From NCBI GenBank assembly GCA_021229015.1, contig CM037777.1:21140110-21204109 (forward strand): a DNA stretch of 64,000 nt, given 5' to 3'. The DNA comes from Solen grandis. Taxonomy: Eukaryota; Mollusca; Bivalvia; Adapedonta; Solenidae. The position numbers and the translations under genes are program-made. Of this stretch, positions 12,395 to 24,299 are shown in pieces (position 1 is the stretch's first letter; every line of letters starts with the position of its first letter). Below the pieces are notes generated by a model. It made no database searches, was not told where the DNA came from, and worked only from the letters and a program-made list of their open reading frames with translations.

Positions 12395-12560
12395 CATTAG
12401 GTTGATGGAAGAGAGGAAACCATCCGGTTGACTTGCGGTAAGTCAATAGTTCTCCCCGGTATCCCTTGTGTACTGGGGTCTTACCCCATCTCTAATAAAC
12501 AGGGCGTCGCTTTGTGCCTTAAATACTTCCGCAGCGACAATTAACGCCAGAACAACAGAA
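12395..12560 (+). mobile_element. SINE family A, 3' part only
   Basis: Matches the family A body and 3' end: CCGGTTGACTTGCGGTAAGT, then CTGGGGTCTTACCCC, then CGCAGCGACAATTAACG. There is no tRNA-like head, so it is 5'-truncated or diverged. It begins 30 bases after the family C copy. Confidence 0.7.
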
Positions 12561-12984
12561 TTTACATCACTACCTCATTGACGGAATGTCCTTATTTCGT
12601 ATAAATATTCATTAATCTAAATAAAATATATTGCTTATTAGTAAGTTTATGAGCTGTGCGTCAAATGACCTACTTCATAAATTCAGCCCTTATTGCTGTC
12701 ATATCAATAATGGGTGATATAGGCAATCTACAATTCATGTAGCAAGATAATTAAGACATCGTAGAAATTCCTCTGGTGATGGGTAAAGAGACATAAGATA
12801 GATATCACGACATACTAAGGCAATTATCTCTAGCAATGGTGAGAGAATTTCGCACCATTTTCATCAAAGAAATTGATAAAATTATTAATAAAACAATTCG
12901 ATCTATATTGGTTGCTTGGTTTCAACCCTGGTGCTCGGTGTACACGTGCCAAGATATTTATCATACTTAGATTTGTGAAGTCAG

Positions 12985-13180
12985 CTCTGAATTCAGCATT
13001 TGACATTCGATGGACGTTCCTGGACCAAGTTTGGGTATACGCTTCATGGTTGTGGAGGGTCCGGAGGCATGCTCCCAAGGGAAAATTGCCCCTGGAACAC
13101 CTTAGGGTACTTACCACATACACAAAACTGTTTAAAAGCATACTGAAATATGATAAAAATGCGCATTTTTACGTTTACGT
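12985..13180 (+). repeat. Dispersed repeat block C, part 1
   Basis: Inverted match to 37865-38050: CCTGGACC, GTATACGC, CATGG, GGCATGCTCCC, GGGAAAA, GCCCCTGGAAC and GAAATATGATAAAAA occur in the same order. Probably an old transposon fragment. Confidence 0.7.
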
Positions 13181-13599
13181 TTAAAACTTTCTTGGATACA
13201 TTACAGACATAGCTTAGTTACTCTATTAACAAGGCATAATATAAATAACCAAAACTCACAGTTGCATTTATTTGTTACTACACAAGCATTTTGCACATCA
13301 CTGTCAATAGAAATACCATTATATATCTTTGCAACATTACAGACGTCACGTATCATGCCTACGTATGTTAAACTATGATGCGTGAATTACATTTTGTGAT
13401 ACTATCAACCATGTTTGTTATTATATTTAGCATTTTTATCCAATAAATACCAATATAAAATTAAATTGATAAACTGTTTTCTCTCTGATATGAGTGATAC
13501 AAAATTAATGCTCAAAGTGAAAAAAAAAAAGAAAAAAAAAAGACTCTACTGGGCTTTGAGCCCACACTCTTCAGTCTAATGTAGTTGACAGTAATTCTA

Positions 13600-13660
13600 A
13601 CCAATAAATGGATGGTAATGCATTAGGATACCACTATCTCGGTATATGGCCAGAGAGAAA
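13600..13660 (+). repeat. Dispersed repeat block C, part 2
   Basis: AATGCATTAGGATACCACTA and CTCGGTATATGG match the reverse complement of 37820-37870. In that copy this part follows part 1 immediately; here about 430 bases, including two poly-A runs, lie between. Confidence 0.65.
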
Positions 13661-15285
13661 CGGTGTGGTTGTCACTATAAATCCCATGCATATTTTTTTA
13701 CAACTCTCTGAATAACAACGAAATGAAGATAAAGTATGTAAAGCCAAAAAAAAAAAAAAAGGAAAAATATTTAAAATTTACGAATCACAATAAAATAATA
13801 TAAATATCACATATATTTCAGAAATTAATGTTCAATTAGATTATGTTGGAACTTTACTACCTGCTGGAGAAAGTCAACCCGTGGACAGAGTTCCAGCTTG
13901 CCAGACTAGGTTTTCTTGTTATTGTGTAAAATTTGTTTGCCCGTTTCACTGTCGCTTAAAGCAACGCGGTAGGGCTGATTGTTTAAGACGCCATATTGAA
14001 TGGCTACGGGAATCACAAGAGTAGCAACAAGGTAATATGTTAATACACTGTATCAAAGAAAAGTGGCGGAACTTCTAAATCTACGGAAATTCCGGACTGC
14101 GTACGAAGTTCGTAGACCTAGAGCAAGGTTTCCTCTGGTTTATATTAGTTGTGTGTGTCGTATTCACTCGCAACTGTAGTACCTACTTTCTAAGCATTCG
14201 ATTCTCTACTTTGAAAACCGAAGAATCGTTCAATTTTGTAGAAAATGATCGAATGATTAATTTAAAACATAACTCTACAACACAGGTATGCTGAGATTAA
14301 GCAAAACTTTTGAAATATAAATTTTACAATAATTGTCTGTTGCATAAAATACAAAACAACTTATTTCTCTATGATGTTGGGTATTTATCACTGTGATCTC
14401 TATAATCCACACTTATTTTTCTTTTCCCATCGCATTGTCTCGTTCTGTAAATAAGTCACTGTATCCCAGTTTCTAAATATTCTCACCATCATGTAACTTA
14501 AAGGAAACTGCACGTTTGTCGGTTCACGTGTGTCGCTTGTTGAAAGGAAGCACGTGTAATGAGAGGAGACACTGGAAACAAGAAATATCTTTAAAAAAGA
14601 TATTCGGCGTAGGATGAAAGAAAAACGAGATTTCCAGTCTTCTAGAACATTCCCAGGAAAAGCGCGCGAAAGACCGACGCACAACAAATTTAGTACGCTC
14701 TAGAAATAGTTCAGTAATTTTTCTATGAAATATACTTATTTATAGACGGTAATACAAAAAATTATATCTGTAAATAGGCTTGTTTGATATTTGTTCATAC
14801 CATTATTGCATATGACAATTATGATATAAAAGCGTTATTTGTTGTTTTGGTTTTGGCGAATTAATTTTCAATGAGAGCATTTCAGCAGGCTGGAAGAATT
14901 CAATATACATAGTAATTAAGGGGTTTCATGTCATAACACGGTGGATTCTTTTTTGTTGTTTTAAATCATTTTCACAAAGTAGCATTCCTCAATTGATGGA
15001 AAAGGATTGTATTTAACTTACTGAAATCACTTTCATGTTTACATCAAAAAGAAAAGTAATAACACCAAGCTGAATGATATATACGAGCTGCACCCCTTAT
15101 TTACAGTAATTTTATAGTCCATAACGATGCGTTAACCAATAACAGGAGTCCTTTTATTCAGCTTAGAATTATTTACCGCTGTTAGCGTACATTTGATTGG
15201 TTTAAGATGCGAGTTGAAATCGAAATTATACAGCTACGCCGAAAAAACGCAGCTAATGGTGTAGGAAGCCGTATATTAAGAAAAG
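13661..15285. other. Noncoding stretch
   Basis: Poly-A run near 13746 and otherwise featureless. A 95-codon minus-strand frame at 14400-14687 has no recognisable domain. Confidence 0.4.
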
Positions 15286-15634
15286 ACACTATATAGTTTG
15301 TTTGTTTGTTTGCTGGGTTTAATGTCCCACCGACAGTATTTCAGTCATTTGGAGACAATATCTACTTGAGACAGATATAGCCACATATATGCTGCCACAC
15401 TGCAGTATCACGACGTAGACGTGTGGCATGATATCACAGCCGGTCACATTATCCTGACACCAAGACAACCAGTCCTGCCACTACCCTTATATGATGGTCG
15501 CCAAGCAAGGGAGCTATAACAGTACCATTTTTCACGACTTTGGTATGTCGCGGCCGGGGATCGAACCCACGACCTCCCGCACCCGAGGCGGACGCTCTAA
15601 CACTCAGCCACCGGGGACGGTCACACTATATAGT
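15286..15634 (-). mobile_element. Full-length SINE family B with 12-bp target-site duplication
   Basis: The body 15298-15622 is flanked by ACACTATATAGT at 15286-15297 and 15623-15634. On the minus strand the tRNA-like head reads CCCCGGTGGCTGAGTG (A-box region), then GTGGGTTCGATCCCCGG (B box). The body includes TGACTGAAATACTGTC, and the 3' tail is (CAAA)n, seen as (TTTG)n on the plus strand. This is the reference copy for family B in the window. Confidence 0.9.
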
Positions 15635-15639
15635 AAAAA

Positions 15640-16340
15640 GGACTGAAACTGAAAAAAAAGAAAGGTGAAACATGTGCATGAGAGCCCACGACCAGCATCA
15701 AGCTTTAACTGAGACCTTAACCGTACAACGGTTAAAGCTTGTTGAATTCGCACTCGGCGAATGTTAGGTAAAGTCTGCATTACATGTACATAGATAGATC
15801 CCAAATAACCCACACTAAATATGCCTTACTTGAAATAACATTCGACCGGGTATCATATTGGTTCTATATTTAGATTTTTTAAAAACTTTTTTTAATGGAA
15901 ATAACTGTATATCTTTGAACAGAACTGTGTTCTAAACAGAGTAATATTATTTTCCATAATCTGAACAAAATACAAATAGCTAACTCAGTATTTTCAAAAT
16001 AGAACTAAGTTGGTATTTATTTGCTTCCGACGGAATTGAATCATTTTAACAATGGAAAATTTTATATGTATTATAAATCCCTTTACAATATTATTATTAT
16101 AATAAACTATCACTCGCGTGATGTGTTTAACAAAATAAACTTAAAGAGAGAGAATATAATTAAATAAATGTAGAATTTAATTAATATTCATCATTTTAAC
16201 TGAAAAACTTGATTTATTATCATTTTATAATAATAATATTGTAATCACATCTGCATTTGAATTATAGGGTTCAGTCTTTATCCTTCATATCTATGTTTTG
16301 AAAAGGACCTATTTGAATGCCACCTTTATCACAATTCTTC
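15640..16340 (+). repeat. Dispersed repeat block A, copy 1
   Basis: Same-strand match to 36770-37450. Anchors in order: GCATGAGAGCCCACGACCA (15676), ACCGTACAACGG (15720), ATTGGTTCTATATTTAGATT, AAAATACAAATAGCTAACTC, TTTGAAAAGGACCTA. The element class is unknown and no coding frame is apparent. Confidence 0.75.
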
Positions 16341-16489
16341 AAGGATCTGACTTTTACGGTATAATGATTAAAAAAATCATGGAATGATCACTGTCATACA
16401 CGTTAGCCTCTTATGAGTTACTCAGCAGACTGGTAAAGTCTCGAACAACGTTTTTAAGCTGCAGTCCGTCAAACCTTCTTTCACTGGAG

Positions 16490-17290
16490 ACACACACAAC
16501 TCCGGCGCCTTCATTTGTTGGAGCCAATGGATGAGCCAATTTGAAAATTAAGAGCAATTTTTCCTTTTCATTTGCCATTTTATGAGCCAATGCTATAACC
16601 AAAATACCAAGGACTCATGTATGCATGTATAACGATGATAAAGATGTTTCAGTGCTTATATAATTCATTAGATAATATCTTCTAAATTTGTGTATTTCAA
16701 AAATATTTTTTTCAAATTGATCCGATGTGTCATAAGTTTGAAGTTATCATCTTTTTATACCAATCAAATATTTAAATTGCTATTCTAGTTACTGATATAA
16801 AAAATATGTGCAAAACATCTTCATGCTTACATGCATGTTGTTGCATGTACAATCACGTTTTCTTACCCTAAGCGACTTAATGTTGATGTTACAAAATCAT
16901 GCCCTTGTGTTTGCATCCGATCTCAGCCATGTGTAACCATTTGCCATGCTTCCTTAAAATGGAGTTACAGGAAAGGTTGTCATATTAAATCTATTTTTGA
17001 TTACTATTAGAACATATGAATAAGTCTGGGAAAGAATGAGCTGATCCAGAAAGTATCGTACCGTAAGTCGGTAATTTAGCTTGTTTATGCTCTTAATTTT
17101 GTCTTTAATATAGAAATGTTTTTATAACATCGCTCTAGGCCAATTCATTCAAAATGAAATCCCCTGTATCTAATTATGGAGACAATATACGTCTTACCCT
17201 GGATAGGCGACGATTTTTAGAGCGGTTTTGGTGTTTTTCAATCAACTGTACGCACGTGCGTAAGTGCGCAAGTCCAGGCACGCCTTTGTA
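16490..17290 (-). repeat. Dispersed repeat block B, copy 1 (inverted relative to 35.6 kb)
   Basis: Reverse complement of 35603-36310. The outer end reads GGCGTGCCTGGACTTGCGCA on the minus strand, followed by the palindrome ACGCACGTGCGT. Further anchors are AAAGTATCGTACCGTAA, TTACTATTAGAACA, CTCAGCCATGTGTAACCAT, CATGCTTACATGCATG and GCCAATGGATGAGCCAA. Confidence 0.75.
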
Positions 17291-17400
17291 TTCAGCTCTT
17301 CATTCAAATAGTTCTGCATTGTATTTCTTACCATTTGTTTTGTGTTTATCTGAATGTAAAGATTGCTAGTCTTGCGTTTTCACTTTAACAATTTGAAAAT

Positions 17401-17630
17401 AGAGCTGAATGTTCATATATCATAGCTATCCATTCAAACTTCAGTAATATAAATACAGAGCTGAATATCGATATCTTTGCTATTCATGCGAACATCACAA
17501 GTTTAATTGAAGAGATGAATATTGATAATATACTATCTATTCGAACTTTAGTGATATAAATGTAGGGCTGAATGTTTATAACATAGCTATCCATTCGAAC
17601 TTCACTTTTTAATTTAGAGATGGATGTTGA
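17401..17630 (+). repeat. 54-bp minisatellite, four units
   Basis: Units start near 17401, 17457, 17511 and 17564, with a partial fifth at 17616 (spacings 56, 54, 53, 52). Each begins AGAGCTGAAT or a variant and contains ATAGCTATCCATTCGAACTT or a variant. Confidence 0.8.
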
Positions 17631-17639
17631 ATGCCGACT

Positions 17640-20330
17640 GCAGAGCCAACCTCATACATATCTAGGTACGTCAGTATTGGTACTAAAGCCATCGTCGGAA
17701 CGCAGGTTCCCTGAATAAGCTTTGACTTTTGTTGACCGTTGAGTTTTAGACTGGCAAAAATTCGTTTTCATGAATATCAATCAACTCCTTTCTGATCAGT
17801 GAAACCACGCCTAGTATTTTGAATAATCTTTATTGAAGTTATAAAAGCAATGGCTTACAAAATCCGAACAACTACATGTTTATGTAACGCGTCGTTTCAT
17901 TGGTCAAATGATCCGTATTGTCTCCGCCACGGCTCAAATGAAATGCCTATTTAATAAGCCATGAGTAGAAAATTTTGCTTATCAAATAACCCACGGTACA
18001 TACGGTCGTGATACCGTGCGAGCCGACGATGGTACTAACCATAAGAGTTATTGAATGTCTCGGATCTGCAATCGTATACGTTAACAAGGACCATTAATCG
18101 GATTTTTAAAACTTGCTTCTCAAAACAGATTGGATGTTCAGTGCAGGTGCGGCTTAACATATAGGCTTAACTGTAAAAAATCCAAGAAATTCCAGACGAG
18201 ATGAATAAAAATTAATATATTGAATCCTGGTTGATCTGATTATAGTAATTTCTTTTGCAGCTTAATACGTGCCAGACGTCTAGTGGCCAAAATTGATCAG
18301 ATTTGCAGAACCTTGCATCTGTAATACGATTTTCAATTATGTTTTTGTCGTTTGTTTGTTGTTGTTTTCGGTGATTTTGTCTAGCTTGACCAGCTTAACA
18401 GACCGATCAAACGTGTTAAACAGAGAAGGTTATTTGACGCCAATAGTGTTATTAACTGTACAATAATATAAAGATTGGCGCCGCCCTTCAGGTGAGCGTC
18501 TGTTACGGGATAACAAATTATTTTCCAAAATACAAGGAGCGGTAACTAAGACAACGTGACAAATAAACATGTCTGAAATAAAAGAAGCATAATGATATAA
18601 ACAAAACAGTTATTATAAAGAATAGGTTTAAATATGTTTGCCTTCATATAAAATAATAACTGTCCCAAAGCATTGTTTATGTATGCGGAAAGATGAATGG
18701 GAATACGAACCTTTAAAACTTTCCCTTTGTTTATATTTTAAGTCTTATTGTTCATTTTGTGTTTTTATGACCGATAATATGTAAAATCCTGGTCAAAATT
18801 TATTTCAGCAAATATATACTCCTTAATAACGATGAGTAGACACGCGTATTTATTTGATTTAAAGATATGAAACGAGATGCGACACATTGAATGTTCATCG
18901 CGCGGATCCAGCAATATAAGTCAAGGGGTTCGAGACAAGGATATTTTGGCCAACTATGAAAGGGGTGCGGAGATGTTTCATGACATCTCATGGCAATTGC
19001 AGTATAAAGGAAGAAGAGGCGGGGCAGCTTACATACTCTCATCTTAATCTGTTCAGAATTTCCAGTAATCTATGGAGTGTGTGTGCGTGGGGGGGATTAT
19101 TTTTCCAGGGGAAGGGGAGGTAGGGGGTTATTTTCTTCTTTCCTCATAATAAAATAGCCAAATTCAAGGGGTTGGGGTCATAACGCCCTACCCCTCTGGA
19201 TACGCGCATGTAAATTGAATTATGTGTTCCATGACATGACCGTCATTCCATCATTGCCGCATATCTTTTAAATACATTGTATATTTCTTGTTTAATTTCA
19301 TATTCTTATAACTACGACATTTTTTGTTACCTTGAAATATAAATGTACCCAGCGACACCGACTCTGAAACGTAAATAAAATACCATGTGGAATTGTCATC
19401 AAACGGTTGCGAGGTCAAAGGCAAAACTGTATGGCGTACGTGACAAACTTTAAATATTTCAAATTTAATGAATTTATCGTGTCACTTGCAATAATTTCCA
19501 ATAAATTCAAAATATAAACGATAATTTATGCTAGTAATATTTCCTTGCAGTACAATGTGAATCTTAAAACTTACATGACAAAACAAATCTTTATAAAGAA
19601 AGATTATAGAATATGTCATGGCGAGCCAGACAGAGATGCGTCGTCGTTGAAATCCGTAATGTGAATCGCATTATACCAGAATGACCCCACGTATCTATAC
19701 AATTATCTCAGATTAGTAAATAATTCCCGTGTATAATTTGTTGTCGGCTGTTCTCATTAATTAAACATCGATTGTTCTACTCTAGTCGCTACAGACTGCT
19801 CTCAATAAGTATACCCGATGAGATTTGACCTAAGTATAGGATAGTCTATAATGACATTTCTCCAAAGAAAACCAAAGCGAGCGTAGCAGGTGACTGGAGA
19901 AATGTCTAAATAGATTCTGTCCGACTTAAAAGTCTTCCTACAGTTATAATGCAACGCTTGATTTTTCTGATAGATCGACCTATTTGATACATGGTAAAAT
20001 AGAAACATAAAGGTGTTCTATTGATATAGATTGTTGATAAATTTGAATTTTCAGAGTTTCTCGTTTGCCACAAATTAAGGATAACTTCTTAATTGATTTT
20101 GTCCATATGGTTAATATCTTACTACTGTAACATGTAGTTGTTTTATGTGAACGATGTCATGCAACCATATTTCAGCCAGACAGAAATCTTATTCAAACCA
20201 TATCCTCACTGAGGATAGGATCTGATGACATCATATTAAAGGTCGACGGAAATTAACTACCAAATCAAATCCTCGGCTTCGTGAATATTCGCAAGTTAAC
20301 GACAGCGAACGGAAATTTTGATTTTGTGGA
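17640..20330. other. Noncoding stretch with a G-rich patch
   Basis: Mostly AT-rich and featureless. At about 19088-19129 the plus strand carries four runs of four to seven G; the last three are separated by two and five bases, giving G-quadruplex potential. Confidence 0.4.
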
Positions 20331-20332
20331 TA

Positions 20333-21505
20333 CAGTAAAGCTCACTTACCACGAGATCGGATAAAACAAAATACCGCTAATACAAAATAAAAGTCATTCC
20401 CCGACTACTTCCTTCATTATTTCTATGGACCCCAGCCCGCATAAGATAAAATCGGATACAGTTAAAAATCGACTAAGACAAAAGAAATTGTAGGTCCCTA
20501 TACTTAAGTTTAACTGTGAAATGGCTCGGTTAACACAAATTTGATCGTCATTATCACTGTTTGACATGTGGTCACGCATGTCTGTCACCTCGGGCGGTAA
20601 ACTGCACCCGACTATATGTACGTCGTTACGTAATCAATTTAAGCCAGCAGAAAGGAAGTTCGTGTGAATAATAAACGCATGTCACTTACACACATGTATT
20701 CTAATTACCCTAACCTACGATAATTTCGTGTTAACAGAATCAAAAGGTAAGAAGATATTGTCGATTTTTGCTTTCCAATGAAACACGTATGCCGTACAGA
20801 TAGTACAAAAGCAAAACTGGGTCATTCAAGGGGAGTAATAATGACGGAACAATATGGCATCTTCTGACGATTATGTACATAATGCTAGCATTTTATATTC
20901 CGTGATAATGTACGTAAGTTATTTGATCGATTGATCACCATCATCTTCAGTAATAGCATGACACAAAACCGAGAATTATTGCGATTCATCGGCTGATTGA
21001 CTGTTTTATTTCACAAGGTAGCAACATTTCGACATCCTAAAACTTCATGCATACCAGAAAAGGCTGCTCTGTATAAAATTGATACTGTTAGACATTATTT
21101 GGAAAAATCTGATGACATTGCAGAAAGTGTTTTCTCAGCACTTCATGTCGTTGAACAAAGCATTTCATAAACACGAGCCTCAAAACAAACAAAAATAAGT
21201 GACTTTTTCAAAATTTCTTAAAGACATACAATAATGGATATCAAACACGGAAATAAACATTTTGTAAAAACAAGGTCATAGCTGTTCTGATTTTATAATT
21301 TATTCCCTTTTGTAACCATTCATTTATACTTGTTAAAATTACTCCCAAATCATTTTAGTAGCAAGAATTGAAAGACAGTGTATAACGAAATTTCATTACA
21401 TGCAAATATTTATAACGAAATTTCGTTATATGGATAAGACGAAATTTGGATAAGATGAAATAATTGGTAAGGTCCCCACGATTTCGTTACAAGTGAGCTT
21501 TACTG
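20333..21505 (+). mobile_element. pogo/Tigger-like DNA transposon, internally deleted
   Basis: Terminal inverted repeats begin CAGTAAAGCTCACTT at 20333 and end with its reverse complement at 21505, with further matching into ACGA. TA dinucleotides at 20331-20332 and 21506-21507 are the target duplication expected of Tc1/mariner-pogo elements. At 1,173 bp it is shorter than an autonomous element of this group. Only a transposase C-terminus remains (20945-21221), so it is nonautonomous. Between that stop and the right end lie repeated AACGAAATTT motifs, including a perfect 20-bp palindrome at 21411-21430. Confidence 0.8.
20945..21221 (+). pseudogene. Tigger/pogo transposase C-terminal remnant
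   Basis: The frame reads through ALYKIDTVRHYLEKSDD and SVFSALHVVEQSI, then KQTKISDFFKIS and a TAA at 21219-21221. The pattern of an alpha-helical 'D-D-x-E-SVF-x-L' segment followed by a basic KQTKISDFF tail is, from memory, typical of the extreme C-terminus of Tigger/pogo transposases. Two in-frame stops break it here: TGA after RFIG, and TAA after QSIS. In the second copy (25833-26123) the first stop is TGG and only the TAA remains. The DDE catalytic core is absent, so it cannot encode an active enzyme. Confidence 0.65.
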
Positions 21506-23568
21506 TATCACCAAAGTATGCCGATTTTCAAAATCAAATTGTTTTGAAATTCGTATTCTGATTGGTTATCATTTTCTTACTGATATTCCTGACGTATAGG
21601 TCTACTTGACCTTTCACGGGATGTTGTCCTACAGTATCGGAACAAAAACTAGCTGTTATTGAGCGTGGCCAGATAATGACGTTCAGCTAATTACAGGTTG
21701 AGGAAAGTTTCGAGTGCATTAAGGGCACTCAGATATATTCACGGATCCTCCGCGAGCCAGCTGCAAGGCTTCCGCACATGGAAAAATTCAATTCTAATCA
21801 TTGCTTCCAAGCCTTGATATACATGTCCTTTCTAACTGGAAACCATTAGCAAGGCGCTTCTGTCGAGACTGCACTAAAGCACAACCTTCAAATAATCAGT
21901 TTCATTTCTGTTAAATGACAGATGCTGAATGTTCAACCTAGTTATTGGTGCAGGTTCTTAAATAATTGCAGCCATTACGTAACTTCTTGGCTATTATCTG
22001 CGTAATATGCAAGTGCGAAAATGGTATGGTTATTGGCCCTGGTAACAGCATTTATTTCTTCTAGCACGCGCCCAACCGCATTTGAAATGTGATCACCACT
22101 ATAAGACATTATAAATTAGGCTTAAATTTTACCAACATTACCAAGTGCAAAATAATATTTAAAATCTCAGGGAAGGAAGAATAAAACATTGAATAAATAA
22201 AAAAATAAATGAATGAAAAAATAAATAAATAAAAAGTAAACAGACAAGTACGTAGATAGCTTTAACGTGCTCGGGAGGATATTGAACTTGTATCGAGGAG
22301 ATACATGTACATGTATATTCAATATCCACTCAAAACAAACAAATATCGTTTCTATATATGCATGTATTCGTGAATGAAAATATAAAGACACGTTCATATT
22401 TTCTTTGGCTTATAATGAAGTATATATACACCTATTTGTGAGTATAATTGTTAGGACAGGTGCACTTATCCGTTATCATATATTGAGTATATATCCCTTT
22501 TATACATAATACCGCCATACATGTAATACCGCGGATGCACGTGTGATAACAATACATTACACATTCACAATGTCCCAACTTCCGTTTTCGTCTGCATTTG
22601 TTTACATTGCATACCGGCATCTGTCAAACCAATTCCACAGTGAATTTTGTCATTTCTACGGGTAAGTTCCGTTTTTCGTGTATAAAAAATACCCATTTAA
22701 AAAAATCAACTTTAATCAACAAACATCATTTATTTGATGGAAACGTTGGTTTCTAATGTTAAATTTTGTGCTTGATGGGGAAATAATTGCTTACATTAGT
22801 TGAAAATTTTGTCCATACCACTTATTTTTCCGTATGGCGTAATTTCTAGCGATCGGATTGGCTGATTCGCGGTAATATGTATGTTGTAAAAAAAATCAAT
22901 ATGCTTGACCCCATATCATACTTAAGGTTATTCGTTCGTGATTTTATTGTTTAAAAGGTTATATTTAACTGTAGAAAAGATTAAATATGAGAAAAATATA
23001 ATTGTATGACTATTTCTTATAAGTGTCATTGTTTAAAGGACTGTTAAAGTTTTAGATTCGCGGTGCTACGTATAACCAGGATATTCAGCGTTAGAGAACG
23101 TGCACTTACGTTTATTTAAGACAGTTAATCACAGCAATCACGAAATTGACAAAATATAATGTCTTTACAATGGACTTATTTTGTCTGGCGGAGATGTTTT
23201 AGCGATGCCTGGCTTGCAGACGTTATCCATTCCCCTTTGTATTGATGACTGCCATTGTAATATATCATACTCTTACTCTCTTGTCTTCAAAATTCCCTGT
23301 GGAGAGTCTTAACTTTACGTTGTATCATCTACTTTGTCTACTTAACGTTATATTTTATCCCACTTCTTTTAAAGAAAATGCGGGTAAGTGTCCGCGTCAT
23401 GGAAATGACAGCATATTGTATTTCCTGGTGTATGACAAGATTTATCATTTATGGATATTGCTTAGACGTTTAACCATAAACATGAAATGAAAGGCGTCAA
23501 CCACTCATCATGATACATGAGATAACACCTCCATTTTGTATTCACATTTTGTCTTTAAATAAACATTT
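21506..23568. other. Noncoding part of duplicated block
   Basis: Contains a reversed family A SINE fragment at 21671-21790 (GTTCAGCTAATTACAGGTTG, CAGCTGCAAGGCTTCC) and a short AAAT repeat at about 22183-22236. Open frames such as 23242-23490 are equally open in copy 2, but this only reflects the recent duplication. Confidence 0.5.
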
Positions 23569-23582
23569 ACTTGTAAGGTTTC

Positions 23583-23838
23583 GGGGCCGCCGTGGCCGAG
23601 CGGTTACAGTCGTGGACTACAAATCTCTCAGCCCCTCATCGCTGTGGGTTCGAATCCCGGTTGGGACTTCGGATTTTTCATGTGAGGAAGCCTTCCAGCT
23701 GGCTTGCGGTAGGTCGGTGGTTCTACCCGGGTACCTCTGTGTACTCGGGGTCTTCCTCCGACTGTAATTAGCTGGACGTCGCTATATGATTGAAATACTA
23801 TCGCAGCGACGGTAAACCCCAATACAACAACAACAACA
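23583..23838 (+). mobile_element. SINE family A, full length, present in only one block copy
   Basis: Head GGCCGCCGTGGCCGAGCGGT (A-box region) and B box GGGTTCGAATCCC at about 23646-23658. The body CCTTCCAGCTGGCTTGCGGT and 3' GCTGGACGTCGC and GCAGCGACGGTAAA follow, with tail (CAA)n. The 14-bp target duplication ACTTGTAAGGTTTC lies at 23569-23582 and 23839-23852. The matching empty site, with one ACTTGTAAGGTTTC, is at 28475-28488. This is the best-preserved family A copy, consistent with recent insertion. Confidence 0.95.
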
Positions 23839-24299
23839 ACTTGTAAGGTTTCAGGTAAATAATCCCATGAGTGGACACATACCCGTTTAACACTAAAATA
23901 TGTATGTAGTGAATACGGGCATACGGAGAGACGGCTTCGCAAACATTTTCACCCGCGAAATTTTCGAATCCGCGAATATTTTCCTCCGTAAAACTATCAT
24001 CTGTTTAACAACATTCACGTCCGACATAATCAGAAATATCCCAGACAGCTACCATATAAAGAAACCCCTACATCAATCAGGAATACAAAAGCATGGACAT
24101 TACAATAAAAGGATAATACGCCGACGGATTCTATTATCAAAATTGATTAATACACTATTTTAAATGCCTGAGATGATCGAGTACCGGGTATTAAGTTCAA
24201 GGACATCTACCGGAGCGATACATTATGTCTGTTAGAAATAAGTTAATTTACAACACGTTTGAAATGGAGCCAAACATGTTTCGATTGACTGTTAATAAA

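Noticed and set aside
23242..23490. 82-codon frame preserved in both block copies as a conserved protein
   Set aside because: The whole block is nearly identical, so preservation says nothing about selection.
23583..23660. Functional tRNA gene
   Set aside because: A and B boxes are present, but the sequence continues into a SINE body and no acceptor stem closes.
23510..23767. 85-codon frame
   Set aside because: It lies mostly within the SINE; the 1070-1330 minus-strand frame is likewise SINE-derived.
23888..24163. 87-codon frame identical in both block copies
   Set aside because: Same reason; no similarity to a known protein is apparent.
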